Shown here in pieces: positions 11,818 through 23,697 of a DNA stretch of 64,000 nucleotides. Made by a program: the position numbers and the translations under genes. Source of the stretch: Erodium maritimum (lineage: Eukaryota; Streptophyta; Magnoliopsida; Geraniales; Geraniaceae). The notes below the pieces were generated by a model. The model saw nothing but the letters and a program-made list of their open reading frames with translations, searched no databases and was not told where the DNA came from. Within the stretch, counting starts at the first letter, position 1. Each line of letters starts with the position of its first letter. The stretch is taken from the NCBI GenBank assembly GCA_963921825.1, contig OY997595.1, positions 13,385,228-13,449,227 on the forward strand. The letters are read 5' to 3'.

Positions 11818-13412
11818 ATGTCGGGCGACGCTGGGTCTCGTGCGCAATCAGCTGGTGACGAAGTAAGATTCACCGAGGACGAACTGGCACGAGGTTTCGG
11901 AGACATTCTAACGGGCAATCGCTCCAACTCCCCAAACTCGAACCCCGGGTCGAGTTCAGGTAAGTGCAAACTTATTATTTATGTAACGTAATTTTTTTAC
12001 TTAATTTATTGTATTAATGCATTGTATTCATTTTTTTAATTATTTTATTATATTAACACATTGTGTTACAATTTTCACTTAATTTATTGTATTAATTTTT
12101 TGCACTTATTTTATTATTTTACTTTTTTGAACTTAATTTATTTTATTAAATTTTTTTATTAGGGCAATACCGTCCCCCACATTTCCAAATGGCGCCAGGC
12201 TTCCAAGTGCCATCACAATGGGGCATGCCCCTACAAGGTTTCCAGACGCCACCGTTCCAAGTGCCATCACAATGGGGCATGCCACCCCAATTCTACAACT
12301 ACGAGGGTCATCCACTACCCGACGTACAAACCCCCCAACCATCCTCTGCCGGACCTTCCCAACGACGAGCCCGAGCCCCTGCCCGAGCCCAACCCGAAGA
12401 ACCAGATCCGGAGGGCCGGACATTCAGCAAGGAGGAGGACCACCACCTCATAACTTGCTGGTTGAGCACTACCAAAGACGCCGTCAAGGGAAACTCTCAA
12501 ACCGGCAGCACATTCTGGTGCGAAGTGCAGAGGAAATACAACTCCAAGGGAGGTTACCCACATCGCCGCTGGGAAGCTATCAAGAAACGTTGGCTCAGAG
12601 GTTCCAGCCAGACAAGGAGGATGCTCGACTATATGAAGAGGTCCAAGGCCGAGAATCCGAGCGGCGCAAACCAGGAAGAGCACTTGAGACGTGCAAAGCA
12701 AATGTGGGAGAATGATCGGAAAGTGGTGAAAGACCACCCAATAAAGTTCGACCTGGATCATTGGGTCATGAGGCTCGAGGGAAATGCGAAGTTCAGTGCC
12801 CAGGAGAGCACAATGGGAACTGTCCGCAGTCAAGTACGCCAACAACGACAGCGGTTGGATGAGGTTGGGGCTTACAGCTCAACCCCACCCACAAGCACAG
12901 GGGAGGAGGGCACACATCTCAGTGGTGAGTCTCAACCACCAGAATGGGGAGGAAGCGAGAACTACGAGGGGACTCAGGTCCCTCTCAGCGACACACCCCC
13001 ATCCCCTGAGGCCGCCCCAAGTCTCCCTCGCCGACCGCAAGGGAAGAAGGCAGCGAAGGCCACAAAGAAGGGGACCGTCCTCACGGCCCAAATGTCTGCC
13101 TTCGCCGAACTGGAACGTGCACGAATGGAGGCTGAACGTGCACGGTTGGACGCTCAACGTTCACGTGGCGAACACCATGCAGAAAGGTATCGCATGATAC
13201 AGACATTAACCCAACAGTGGGAAGCAAACCTCGCCACCTACAAGTCCCTGGTGGGGACGGATACATCTTCCTACGACGCAGAGGCTATGGCAGACCATAA
13301 GTTTTGCAAGTCCCAACTGCGACAACTCATATCTACCCTTCAAGCCCAAATTGATGATATTCGAAGACAATCCCCACCACCGGATGTCGACCCAACAGAG
13401 GATGATTCTTGA
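11818..13412 (+). CDS. Harbinger ORF1-type Myb/trihelix-like DNA-binding protein (2 exons)
   Basis: Exon 1 is 11818-11959 (MSGDAGSRAQSAGDEVRFTE...), intron 11960-12161/2 with GTAAGT donor and TTATTAG acceptor, and exon 2 is 12163-13412; phase 1 joins as Gly. The product is about 463 residues. A Pro/Gln-rich N-terminal part (two copies of FQVPSQWGMP) precedes a Myb/SANT-like segment, FSKEEDHHLITCWLSTTKDA...FWCEVQRKYN...RRWEAIKKRW. After it come the QMWENDRKV...FDLDHWVMRL block and a charged coiled-coil-like C-terminus (ELERARMEAERARLDAQRS), as in NAM-associated C-terminal-domain proteins. In active Harbinger elements the Myb-like partner binds DNA and brings the transposase to the ends. Here the frame is undamaged although the transposase is absent. 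Domesticated host use is possible but not shown. Confidence 0.75.
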
Positions 13413-13760
13413 ACTTGTATTTTGTTTTGAGTTGTATTAAAAGGGGTTGAATAAAATTAGAAGTTCATTTATATTCGTGTTGAATTTATTAATTATTGAT
13501 TGTCATTAATTATTTATTTCCAAAATTGTTTAAATTATGAATAAATTAAACGGTTTCTGATAACGAATTAAATAAAACAGGAAAATATGAAATAATAATC
13601 CAGTCAGCACTGTTCTGCACTCCCAGGACCTCAAGGTCCTTTCTGTTGCAAAACACTCACTTTTCTGCACTCTCACTCCCTCACTTTTGTCCAGTCAGCA
13701 CAAGGTCTGCACTCCCACTCTCTGACCAAGGTCCTTTCTGTTGTTCATGCTCTTATGTCC

Positions 13761-14085
13761 TAGCTCCTTGCATCGCATTGCCACTAGTCATCCTCTATGT
13801 ACGATGCCGCCATCCTCCCCTCCTCCTTCGCCTATTTATAATGGATTGTTAGATATGCAAAAATAAAAATTCATCTGTTTTGTGAGCTTTTTGCATTAGA
13901 CAAAATACTTCTTCTTCAACTATATATCTCGACCAAATTTTGTGCCAGGAATCTCTAATTTATATGGAGGCGGGGACAAACGTCGAAAAGGCATTGCGTT
14001 CGTTACTTCGATCAATACGTTTTTACTGATAATCGATTGGGGACATGACCGGTTAAAAATCAAGACTTTAACGTTTTCCAATATC
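13761..14085. other. Spacer between Harbinger and copia elements
   Basis: No gene was recognised. Its right edge carries the AGGTT target site of the copia insertion. Confidence 0.5.
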
Positions 14086-14090
14086 AGGTT

Positions 14091-14602
14091 TGTTGGATTA
14101 AAATCCATTGGGTGGGCAAATATGTGTTTAATGTACATGTTATCACTAAGGTTATAGATACATTTTAAAGTGATCATTAAAGTATGTATCTAATAGGTAT
14201 CATTAAGTGGTCATGGAAATAAAAAGTGTAGATACCAAGTTGTAATTTCCTTTGGTTGAGGGGCCTAATTGAAATTACAAATAGTTGGCCAACTAAGCAT
14301 TGACCATCTATAAATATATGGTTATGGTCCCCAATGGAGTACTTGGCATTCCTCTTTCTTCTCACCCCCATCTGAGAGTTAGAACTACATGGAGCAAGTA
14401 TAATCCATTGGAAGATCCATAGCCTTGTTCTTCTTCTTCAAGTGATCTCCATGGCTTCAAGTAAGTAACACTTAATTAATTCCGCTGCTTTGATTTTGTG
14501 TTCCTGTTAGTTCAACAAAGACTCTTAAGGCATGATTTGGGTTTATGGATTAACACTTTGGTTGTTGTTATTATTTGGTTGAGCCATAAATTCATTCCTA
14601 CA
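14091..14602 (+). repeat. 5' LTR of copia element 1
   Basis: 512 bp, TG...CA ends. It holds a TATA-like 'ctataaatatatgg' near 14309 and, near its end, an ATG at 14451 directly followed by a consensus splice donor (see polyprotein entry). Confidence 0.97.
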
Positions 14603-14604
14603 AG

Positions 14605-14617
14605 TGGTATCAGAGCC
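14605..14617 (+). promoter_or_regulatory. Primer-binding site (tRNA-iMet)
   Basis: TGGTATCAGAGCC starts two bases after the 5' LTR, the standard copia minus-strand primer site. Confidence 0.95.
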
Positions 14618-14819
14618 AACTTTGTTGAATTAATGGTGAACTTTGTGTTATTGAAACTCAATTAAGATTGCATGTCATCAATTCCTTCTTGCATGTCATT
14701 GTATTTGAAGGATCTAAAGGTTTTAAGGTTAAAAGTTTTGATTGATGATAATTTCGATCACTTTTAGGGTACATGCAAGCATCCATGGTTAACATCTTTG
14801 ATTTACAAAGATGAAGGAT

Positions 14820-15370
14820 TTTCAAATGCATGCATAGTAGTTAGCTTGGATGCATGATGTACTTGTTAAGTTAAGAAACAAACTCTATGCAGAATAAATT
14901 TTCAAGAAAATTTGGTGTTTCCAAAAGTTAATGACTTGATTTCATCCAAGTAAAAGTTTAAAACCAAATCTGTGTAGAGAAAGTTTTCAAGAAAATTTAA
15001 TGGCTTCTTAAAGTGTTAAATTTTTGAAGCCAATCCTGTGCATGGCAAATTTTCAAGAAAATTTGGTGTTTGTTAAAGTTGATGACTTGATATTAATTCA
15101 AGTAAAAGTTTTGAAGCCTTCTGTGTATAGAAATTTGTTTTCAAGAAAATATGGTGGTTTCTCAAAAGTGATGACTTGGAATTATTCAAGTAAAGGATTT
15201 GAAACCACTTTTGTGTACATAATTCTTTCACGAATTAATTTTTAATGGCTTCTTAAAAATTACAGAGTTGGTTACAATTAAAGTTTAGAAGCCATTTCTG
15301 TGTACACAGTTTATTTTCAAGAAAATATGGTGGCTTATTAAAGTTGATGACATGAGTTTCAAGAAAAAGG
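14820..15370 (+). repeat. Imperfect tandem repeats in the copia leader
   Basis: The phrase TTTTCAAGAAAATWTGGTG recurs at about 14898, 15050, 15138 and 15310, with a variant at 14974. The copies alternate with 'gttgatgacttga...caagtaaaagtt' and 'aaaccaaatctgtgta' blocks. Unit length varies around 75-110 bp. The array lies in the untranslated leader and within the predicted intron. Confidence 0.8.
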
Positions 15371-18300
15371 TTTTACTTACTTGATTTAAGTGCTTGTTTC
15401 TGGTTTTGCATATTTTTATTACACATGTGAGTAAGATTTGTATAGTTGTATTTATTCTTTGCTCCTTGTTAAGTTTTAGTTTATGGCATGATTTTATTTT
15501 ATAATTGTGCAAAAGTTTCGTAAACAGTAAAATTCAGATTTTGGTGATGTTTGGTATTTCATGAATTAATTGAAGCACAATGTCGCCAAAGTGACATCTT
15601 GTGTGTAGATTGGTTTATTGAAATATTAAGATGTTTTTTGTCTTTGTTATCCATGCGTTTATCTAACGGACCCAAAGGCGAGTTAATATTTGGCCGGATT
15701 TCAAATGACAACTGTGGTGGTAAATGTATGGCAATATTAAGGTGCTCTGAGTGAGCAATTTTATGTAAGCATACACTGATATTCCCAAAGGATAGGTGTG
15801 TGTTTGACATATATTGCCAATGTTTGATCACTGCAACAAGAGTACTGCTTGCTGTTAATGCTGATATTCTCAAAGGATAGGCATTAATGTAGCGCTTGGT
15901 ATCTTGGGTGGGAGTCACCATTAATTTGATTTATTGTTTACTTAGGATTTTGATGTGAGATTATTTGTATTTGTATTGCTTTGTTAAATTTCAGCTAGTT
16001 CTTCTGTTGCATCTATATCTGCTAGCATGAATTCGATACCAATGCTTAATGGTGCGAATTTTAAAGATTGGAAAGGACATTTAGAAATAGTGCTTGGTTT
16101 CATGGACGTGGACCTTGCGTTAAGGGAAGAACAACCCGCACCTCTCACTGCGGAAAGCACGCCTGATGATAAAAGGTATTTTGAGAGGTGGGAGCGTTCA
16201 AACCGCATGTGTCTCATGATGATGAAACACACTATTCTGGAAGCCTTTAGAGGGTCAGAATCCGAAGGGATTACTAAGGCTAAGGATTTCCTTGACGAAG
16301 TCGAAAAGCGTTTTGCTAAAAACGATAAGGTTGAGATGACTTCACTTCTGACATCTTTGATGAAGATGAAGTATAAGGGTCAAGGAAATGTAAGGGAGCA
16401 CATTATGGAAATGTATCATATTGTTTCAAGACTTAAGGCATTAAAGATCGAGCTCTCTGAGGAGTTGCTCGTTCTTATGGTTCTTGTATCTCTTCCGGGG
16501 CAGTTTCACCAATTTAAAATTAGTTATAACTGTCAAAAGGAGAAATGGACTCTAAACGAGCTCATTTCTCATTGTGTTCAAGAGGAAGAGAGATTAAAAC
16601 AGGATAAGTCTGAAAGTGCTCATTTGGCAAGTACCTCTAAAGATAAGGGCAAGAAGAGGAAAGTTGAGTCTCAAACTCGTAGGGCTCCAATTCAGGCTGC
16701 TAAAGGTCCAGTGCAAAAGAAACAGATTCAGGCTGAAAATGTCTGTTACTTTTGTGAGAAACCTGGACATATCAAGAAAGATTGTCCCAAATATCTTGTC
16801 TGGCGTGCAAAGAAGGGTATGAATCTTTCTTTGGTCTGTTCTGAGGTTAATTTAGCTTCAGTACCTAGAAACACTTGGTGGATGGATTCAGCTGCCACTA
16901 CTCATATAAGTGTTTCTATGCAAGGTTGCCTGAGCTACCGAAAGCCAAGTGATGGTGAAAGAAACATCTTTGTGGGCGATGGAAAATCGGTAGAAGTGGA
17001 AGCAATTGCACATTTTAGGTTGTTGTTAAGTACTGGTTATTATTTGGACTTAAAAGACACTTTTGTTGTACCGTCTTTTAGACGAAATTTGGTTTCTGTT
17101 CCGGTAATGGACAATTTAGGATATTTTTGTTCCTTTGGAAACAAAAAGTTAAGTGTGTCTTTTAATTCAAATGTTATTGGAACCGGTTACTTAAGTGCTT
17201 ATGACAACCTTTATTTGTTGGAAACAATTGCATCCTATAATGAAACCTTGCATGTGGAATCACGTGGTACTAAGCGTAAATTAAATAAGGGAACTTCAGC
17301 AACATTATGGCACAAGCGTTTGGGTCATATCTCAAAAGGTAGAATGGAACGCCTTGTGTCTGATGGTATTATGGAACCTCTTGACTTCATGGACTTTGAA
17401 GTATGCATTGATTGCATCAAGGGAAAACAGACCAAAAGAAGGAGATTAGGTGCCAACAGATCTTCGGACGTCTTAGAATTGATTCATACGGATATTTGTG
17501 GACCATTCCCTACGGCTTCTTGGAATGGTCAACAATATTTCATATCATTCATAGACGATTACTCACGTTATGGGTACCTATATCTCATTCATGAGAAGTC
17601 TCAATCACTGGACGTGTTCAAAGCTTATAAGGCTAAAGTTGAGAATCAACTCGGCAAAAGAATTAAGAAAGTAAGGTCTGATCGTGGTGGTGAATACTAC
17701 GGTAGAAACGATGGCTCAGGAGAGCAACGTCCAGGACCATTTGCTGAATTCCTAGAGGAATGTGGTATTGTTCCACAGTACACCATGCCTGGGTCGCCTA
17801 GCATGAATGGTGTAGCTGAAAGAAGGAACAGGACTCTTAAGGAAATGGTGAGGAGTATGATCGCTCATTCCACCTTACCTGAGTCTCTCTGGGGAGAAGC
17901 AATAAAGACTGCAGCCTATATTTTAAACAGAGTACCAACTAAAGCAGTTGCAAAAACACCTTATGAGCTTTGGATAGGACGAAAGCCTAGTCTAAAGCAT
18001 TTTCACGTCTGGGGATGTCCAGCTGAGGCAGTGGCTTATAGGCCACAAGAAAGAAAATTGGACTCCAAGACTGTGAGCAGCTACTTTATTGGTTACTCGG
18101 AGCACTCAAGGGGGTATAAGTTTTATGATCCCACAGAAAAGAAAATTTTTGAGGCGGGAACTGCAACATTTTTTGAGGAAGTTGAATTTGAGGGGAGTAA
18201 TAAGGTTAGAGACATTGTCTTTGAGGAGGAATTGAGATCAAACTCGATTCCTACTATCACTTTTGATAATGTTCAGGTTCATACGCCTTTCATTGATCAA

Positions 18301-20514
18301 GAAGTGAATCCGGAACCTCAACAAGACAATGTTGAACGACTCCCCGTTCAAGATGAAATAATTGTTCCGGAAGAACAAATTCAACAACCTCAACAACATG
18401 TGCCACTAAGGAGATCCACAAGAGAGAGGAGAAATGTCATTCCAGATGATTATGTCATATTTCTCTAGGAACATGAAAATGGAATGAGGGAAGATGATCC
18501 AATCGATTTTTCTCAGGCCATGAAGGGTTCCGACTCTCTAAAGTGGATTGATGCCATGAAGGAAGAGTATAAGTCTATGCAAGACAATAAAGTTTGGGAA
18601 CTTGTCCCATTACCTGAAGGAGCAAAACCGATTGGTTGCAAATGGATATTTAAAACCAAAAGGGATGCAATAGGTAATGTGGAGAGGTATAAGGCACGTC
18701 TTGTGGCTAAAGGCTATACTAAACAAGAAGGCATTGATTTTACAGAGACTTTCTCTCCGGTTTCAACGAAAGACTCTTTTAGGGTAATCATGGCACTTGT
18801 CGCTCATTTTGATCTTGAGTTGCATCAGGTGGATGTTAAGACAGCGTTTCTCAATGGTGATATTGAAGAAACAATGTATATGGTACAACCAGAGAACTTT
18901 GAGTCCGGAGACCCAAAGAAATTGGTTTGTAAATTAAAGAAGTCCATATATGGCCTCAAGCAAGCTTCCCGTCAATGGTACCACAAATTTCATAATGTGA
19001 TTGTCTCGTTCGGTTTTGAGGCAAACAAGGTTGATGATTGTGTGTATCACAAGTTCAGTGGGAGTAAGGTAATGTTCCTGGTTTTATATGTCGATGACAT
19101 ATTACTTGCCACTAACGATGTAGAATTATTAAAGGAAACCAAGAGATTTCTGTCAACTCATTTTGAGATGAAAGATCTTGGAGAGGCCTCTTTTGTTTTA
19201 GGGATCCGGATACACCGAGACCGACCTCGAGGTGTTCTTGGATTGTCACAAGAGAGCTACATCGATAAGGTACTCAAAAGGTTTGGCATGGAAGGTTATA
19301 AACCAGGAGACACCCCGGTGGCTAAAGGAGACAAATTAAGTCTTGATCAATGTCCTAAAGGTAATCTTGAGATGCAAGAAATGCAAAAGATTCCATATGC
19401 ATCGGCAGTTGGGAGTCTAATGTATGCTCAAGTATGTACGCGTCCGGATATAGCGTATGATGTTGGGATGCTAGGCAGATATCTAAGTAAACCCGGTATG
19501 GATCATTGGATAGCAGCCAAAAAGGTTATGAGGTACCTAAAGAGGACAAAGCATTACATGCTCACTTACAGGAAATCAGATCCTTTGGAGGTTGTTGGGT
19601 ATTCAGATTCTTATTTCGCTGGGTGCCAGTATAGCAGAAAGTCTACATCAGGCTATATTTTCTTATTAGCCGGAGGATCTATATCGTGGAAAAGCGTTAA
19701 GCAAACACTTGTAGCTTCCTCCACTATGGCAGCAGAATTTGTAGCATGCTTTGAGGCATCGAATAAGGGAATATGGCTGCGAAATTTTGTCACTGGGCTG
19801 CGCATTTTGGAGAATGTTGAAAGACCACTAAAGTTATATTGTGACAATAGATCAGCAGTTGCATATTCCAACAACAACAGGAGCTCGTCAAAGTCTAAAC
19901 ACATAGACATAAAGTTCCTAGTTGTAAAAGATAGAGTGCAAAAGGGAGAATTATCCATAGAGCATATTGGGACAAACTCCATGATAGCGGATCCGCTCAC
20001 TAAGGGCTTACCGCCCAAGGTCTTTCATGAGCATGCTGCCCGTATGGGCATTACAGCACTTGAGGATATTCTGGTTTAGTGGGAGTTTTGTACTTTGCTC
20101 GATTTATGGTTGCGGTTATGCATAAGGTTAAGGTTAAGGTCTCAAGTCTAAGGTTTAAAGTTTAAGGTTAAGGTTAAAGTTTTGTGCTTAATTCTGATCA
20201 GAAATATAATATTCAATCCTTGCATTCTGTTTCAGTTATTGAACTCACTTAAGTTTTAGGTGGACCAGTTGGAAATAGGCATGTCGGATCACATTGCATG
20301 TAATTTCCATGCTACACACCATGATTGATCTGTGTCGTTCGGCTATGCTTGTATATGTGATCACTGTTGGTTTAGTCTAAAGTTAATTGACGAATGATGC
20401 TTTGGTTCTATATGAGTATAGTTGAATGGACGAGATTGTAAGGGATACCTATTATGTGATAACATTTTTGAGCTCATAAGGTTGTACATTTATCAGGTAA
20501 AACATATGTTGCCC

Positions 20515-20525
20515 AAGTGGGAGAT
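20515..20525 (+). promoter_or_regulatory. Polypurine tract of copia element 1
   Basis: AAGTGGGAGAT immediately precedes the 3' LTR, the usual plus-strand priming position. Confidence 0.85.
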
Positions 20526-21037
20526 TGTTGGATTAAAATCCATTGGGTGGGCAAATATGTGTTTAATGTACATGTTATCACTAAGGTTATAGATACATTT
20601 TAAAGTGATCATTAAAGTGTGTATCTAATAGGTATCATTAAGTGGTCATGGAAATAAAAAATGTAGATACCAAGTTGTAAATTCCTTTGGTTGAGGGGCC
20701 TAATTGAAATTACAAATAGTTGGCCAACTAAGCATTGGCCATCTATAAATATATGGTTATGGTCCCCAATGGAGTACTTGGCATTCCTCTTTCTTCTCAC
20801 CCCCATCTGAGAGTTAGAACTACATGGAGCAAGTATAATCCATTGGAAGATCCATAGCCTTGTTCTTCTTCTTCAAGTGATCTCCATGGCTTCAAGTAAG
20901 TAACACTTAATTAATTCCGTTGCTTTGATTTTGTGTTCCTATTAGTTCAACAAAGACTCTTAAGGCATGATTTGGGTTTATGGATTAACACTTTGGTTGT
21001 TGCTATTATTTGGTTGAGCCATAAATTCATTCCTACA
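20526..21037 (+). repeat. 3' LTR of copia element 1
   Basis: 512 bp, same length as the 5' LTR with 7 single-base differences and no indels. Confidence 0.97.
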
Positions 21038-21042
21038 AGGTT

Positions 21043-21719
21043 GGCGTTAGAAAGTGGCCACAAAAAATTATCTGTTAAGACCGATTAACCGATCATAACT
21101 CATAAGCACCCCGATTGATAACTAGTAGATGCAGGGCACGTGTATTAATTTCTTGGTTGAAGAATAAGAACAAATTAATGACCCAACCGGACAAGTCATA
21201 TATCCAACACAGTTCGAAGAATCCTTAGCTTGAAGAATCTAACCACCATAACCGTTAACCACCTGGCCAACCTCCACTAAATGTCCTTACTTTCTCTGTT
21301 ACTTGGTACATTTGTCCATCACAAAGATAACACTAAATCAAACCTTCTCTTACCTGTTTATCTTGGCATGATTTTTATTCTTGGCTATGTCTATAATACA
21401 TTACAGCAATGCTATGTAATCTTTGTAGTATTTGATTCTCCCCCATTAACATGTTAGTAAGCTAATTTGTTTGGAGAATTGATACTTTATTTGAGGACTA
21501 GTGATAATTTAATTAAATTGATTCATTTAGGAAAAACAAATTTGTGGGATTACTATTTAAAAGAAAGCACAAACTTTAGATTTGAACTATTACTTATCTA
21601 AAATCAAGTTTATATTCAGAATTATAATCAGGTTGTTAAGAAATTTATATGAAACTCTCTTATTTTATTCTAAGATTTATGTCACTTGATATCAGAGCCG
21701 ATTTAAGCTTTAAGCGAGT
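21043..21719. other. AT-rich spacer
   Basis: Between the copia TSD and the second Harbinger element. No coding sequence or repeat boundary was recognised. Confidence 0.5.
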
Positions 21720-22065
21720 TAAGAGCACCTCCAACGGGTCGTTGCAGTCGGTCGTGGCAGGCGCAGACACGGCCCTGACACGACGCGCTGGCACGGTTCG
21801 TCGTGTCTGGCGGTCGTGTCAGGGGAGGCGTGACAGCTGGTCGTGGCTGGTTCCAGCAACGACGCGTCGCGTCGTGCCAGGCGCCAACGGCTAGTCGGTT
21901 GGCCACTCAGAACCCGCCACGTGTCGACGCCGACTCCCAAAAAACCCTATAATTTTGTATAAATACAGATCCACCCCAAGCCAAATTTCACCCTCTCATC
22001 ACTTGTTTCAAGCTCTCATTCCTCCATTCTTCATCAAATTCTCTCCTTTTTTTCCTACATTCGCA

Positions 22066-23208
22066 ATGGACCCTCTCCAATTCGTATCCGAGACGTTGGA
22101 AGACGAAGATGCCGATTCTCAACACACCGAAGAGGATGTCATGGCCAATTACTCGTCATGGACCCAACTCCTCCAATCGGGCCACTCAACGTCGCTTCCT
22201 CCATACACCCCGCCCACCCAATGGCAAGAGTCGCAAGTTCCGTACGTGCAACCTTCTCAACCTACCCAATTCGTTCCGGCCACTCAACCTTCTCAATCCG
22301 CTCCAACGCAATCGAGGAAGAAGGGGAAGAAGGTTGCATCTTCCTCGGGCCCGAGAGCACCTCCGCGGCCGAAGTGGTCCGTCGGGGAGGAGACAAGATT
22401 GGCAAGTGCGTGGCTCAACAATTCGCTCGACCCCATCAACAGGAAGAACCAGAAGAATGACATGTACTGGAAAAAGGTACATGCTGAGTACGAGTCGGTC
22501 AGACCGGCAGAGGACCCACCTCGGGCGTGGATGGCTTACAAGGACCATTGGCATAAGGTTAAAGGCCAAATCAACAAGTTCGAGGAGAAGTACACCAACT
22601 TTGGGAACGAGCTCACAAGCGGGAGGAACGAGGTTGACGTCCTGGTAGGCGCTGAACAGGCGTACCTGGAGGAGGAAGGGCACGTGTTCAAACTCAAGCA
22701 TATGTGGCAGATCGTGAGGGGGCAACCGAAGTTTTCGACCAAAAAGGTTCTAGAATGTGACATCCCCGACCTCGACCTCAACCTCGACGCCGAAAGTGAG
22801 GCAAGCTAGTGGACAAGGATGGACGAGTCTCGCACCTACACTTCGGGAGACAGGTTCGACCACGAGTTGAACTCGTTTGCAACCGAGGAGTGTCCGATCG
22901 TCCAAAAGAGAGCCAAGGCCAAGGCTCGAGGCAAAGGCCAAGCCTCGAGGCAAATGGACCCCCCACCCCAGCCGACGGCAGTGGTACCTCCCGAGAAAAT
23001 GGAGTTCATCCACTCCCTTGCCGATAAGAAACAGAATCTCGTCGATAGCAGAAGGATGATGCAGAAGGAGGTCATGGACATGTTGGACCGAGTGGTTAGC
23101 CAAGACACCACCAACATGGGCGCAGATGAAAAAGGCGGCTCGTGCCTCACTCATTCAAAGCCTCAGGAAGCTTTTGGAGTTCTTGGGTTAGGCAAGACTT
23201 CAATTTAG
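22066..23208 (+). pseudogene. Myb/trihelix-like Harbinger ORF with one in-frame stop
   Basis: The frame from ATG 22066 (MDPLQFVSETLEDEDADSQ) stays open to 23208 except for TAG at 22807-22809. The first 247 codons include a Gln/Pro/Ser-rich N-terminus, a basic RKKGKK patch, and the Myb-like block WSVGEETRLASAWLNNSLD...YWKKVHAEYESV. They also hold the conserved QAYLEEEGHVFKLKHMW segment seen in proteins with a NAM-associated C-terminus. After the stop, the expected basic linker (RAKAKARGKGQ) and a helical C-terminus follow in frame. A 'tgtataaatac' TATA-like site lies at about 21957. The stop would remove the C-terminal part. Confidence 0.75.
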
Positions 23209-23697
23209 TTTTAGTTTTTAATCTATATAATAAAAATATTAATCTAGTTGTTTTCTTATGTATTTTGTGTTTTATTTAAATTAATAAATAAAAATTTTAA
23301 AAAAATTATTGGATTCTCAGAGCCTCGGTGGGCGTGCACGGTTACTATTTCAAAATAGTAACCCTAGGGTCGTGGCAGTCGCACCGACCCCTCCCCCTCC
23401 CCCTCCTATAAATACCCATCAACCCTCTCTCATTTTCTCACACCTCTCAAACTCTCTCTCTCCCTCTCAAACTCTCTCATTTTCTCTCAAGTCGATATGG
23501 CGGGTCCATCTAATTGGGCAACCGGGCCTCTTTGGTCCCCAGAGGAGGATATGTTTTTGGTGGTGAATTGGCTCACGTTTTACGAGCATGGGGGAAAGTA
23601 TTGGCGTGAACTATACCTTGCTTTCGTTGAAACCGGGAATGAGGAGTGACCACAACGGACGGAGAAGCAAGTGAAGGATCACTTCCAAAAAATGAGC

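Larger units (their letters stand above)
11353..13752 (+). mobile_element. PIF/Harbinger-like element carrying a Myb-like ORF only
   Basis: The left terminus GAGCAGGCACAACGG and the right terminus (inverted GAGCATGAACAACAG) agree at 12 of 15 positions. Each is flanked by TTA (11350-11352 and 13753-13755), the 3-bp target site typical of PIF/Harbinger. The 2400-bp interior holds a GC-rich tandem repeat, a TATA-like 'ctataaatacc' at about 11704, and the two-exon Myb-like gene. No DDE transposase frame is present on either strand, so the element would be non-autonomous for transposition. Confidence 0.8.
14451..20079 (+). pseudogene. Copia gag-pol polyprotein with one in-frame stop
   Basis: The main frame runs 16027-20079, interrupted only by TAG at 18466-18468; both halves are in the same frame. 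Gag-like region first, then zinc knuckle C240-x2-C243-x4-H248-x4-C253, protease motif DSAAT at D287, integrase H429/H434...C460/C463, and catalytic D489, D552, E598. After the stop come reverse transcriptase with YVDD at 19087-19098 and an RNase H domain ending in the 'HIGTNSMIADPLTKGLP' region. A spliced start is plausible: ATG at 14451 in the LTR, donor GTAAGT at 14461, acceptor TTTCAG ending 15994, which joins in frame to ten open codons upstream of the methionine at 16027. The stop lies between integrase and RT and would truncate the product before RT. Confidence 0.9.
14091..21037 (+). mobile_element. Ty1/copia LTR retrotransposon, nearly complete
   Basis: LTRs of 512 bp at 14091-14602 and 20526-21037 begin TGTTGG and end CCTACA. 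The 5-bp target duplication AGGTT is at 14086-14090 and 21038-21042. A primer-binding site complementary to initiator Met-tRNA follows the 5' LTR, and a purine tract precedes the 3' LTR. Order gag-protease-integrase-RT-RNase H marks it as copia. By eye the two LTRs differ at 7 positions (about 1.4%). At an assumed 1.3e-8 substitutions per site per year this is roughly 0.5 million years. One internal stop codon breaks the polyprotein. Confidence 0.97.

Noticed and set aside
12315..12845. 176-codon antisense frame
   Set aside because: Shadow of the Myb-like coding exon on the opposite strand.
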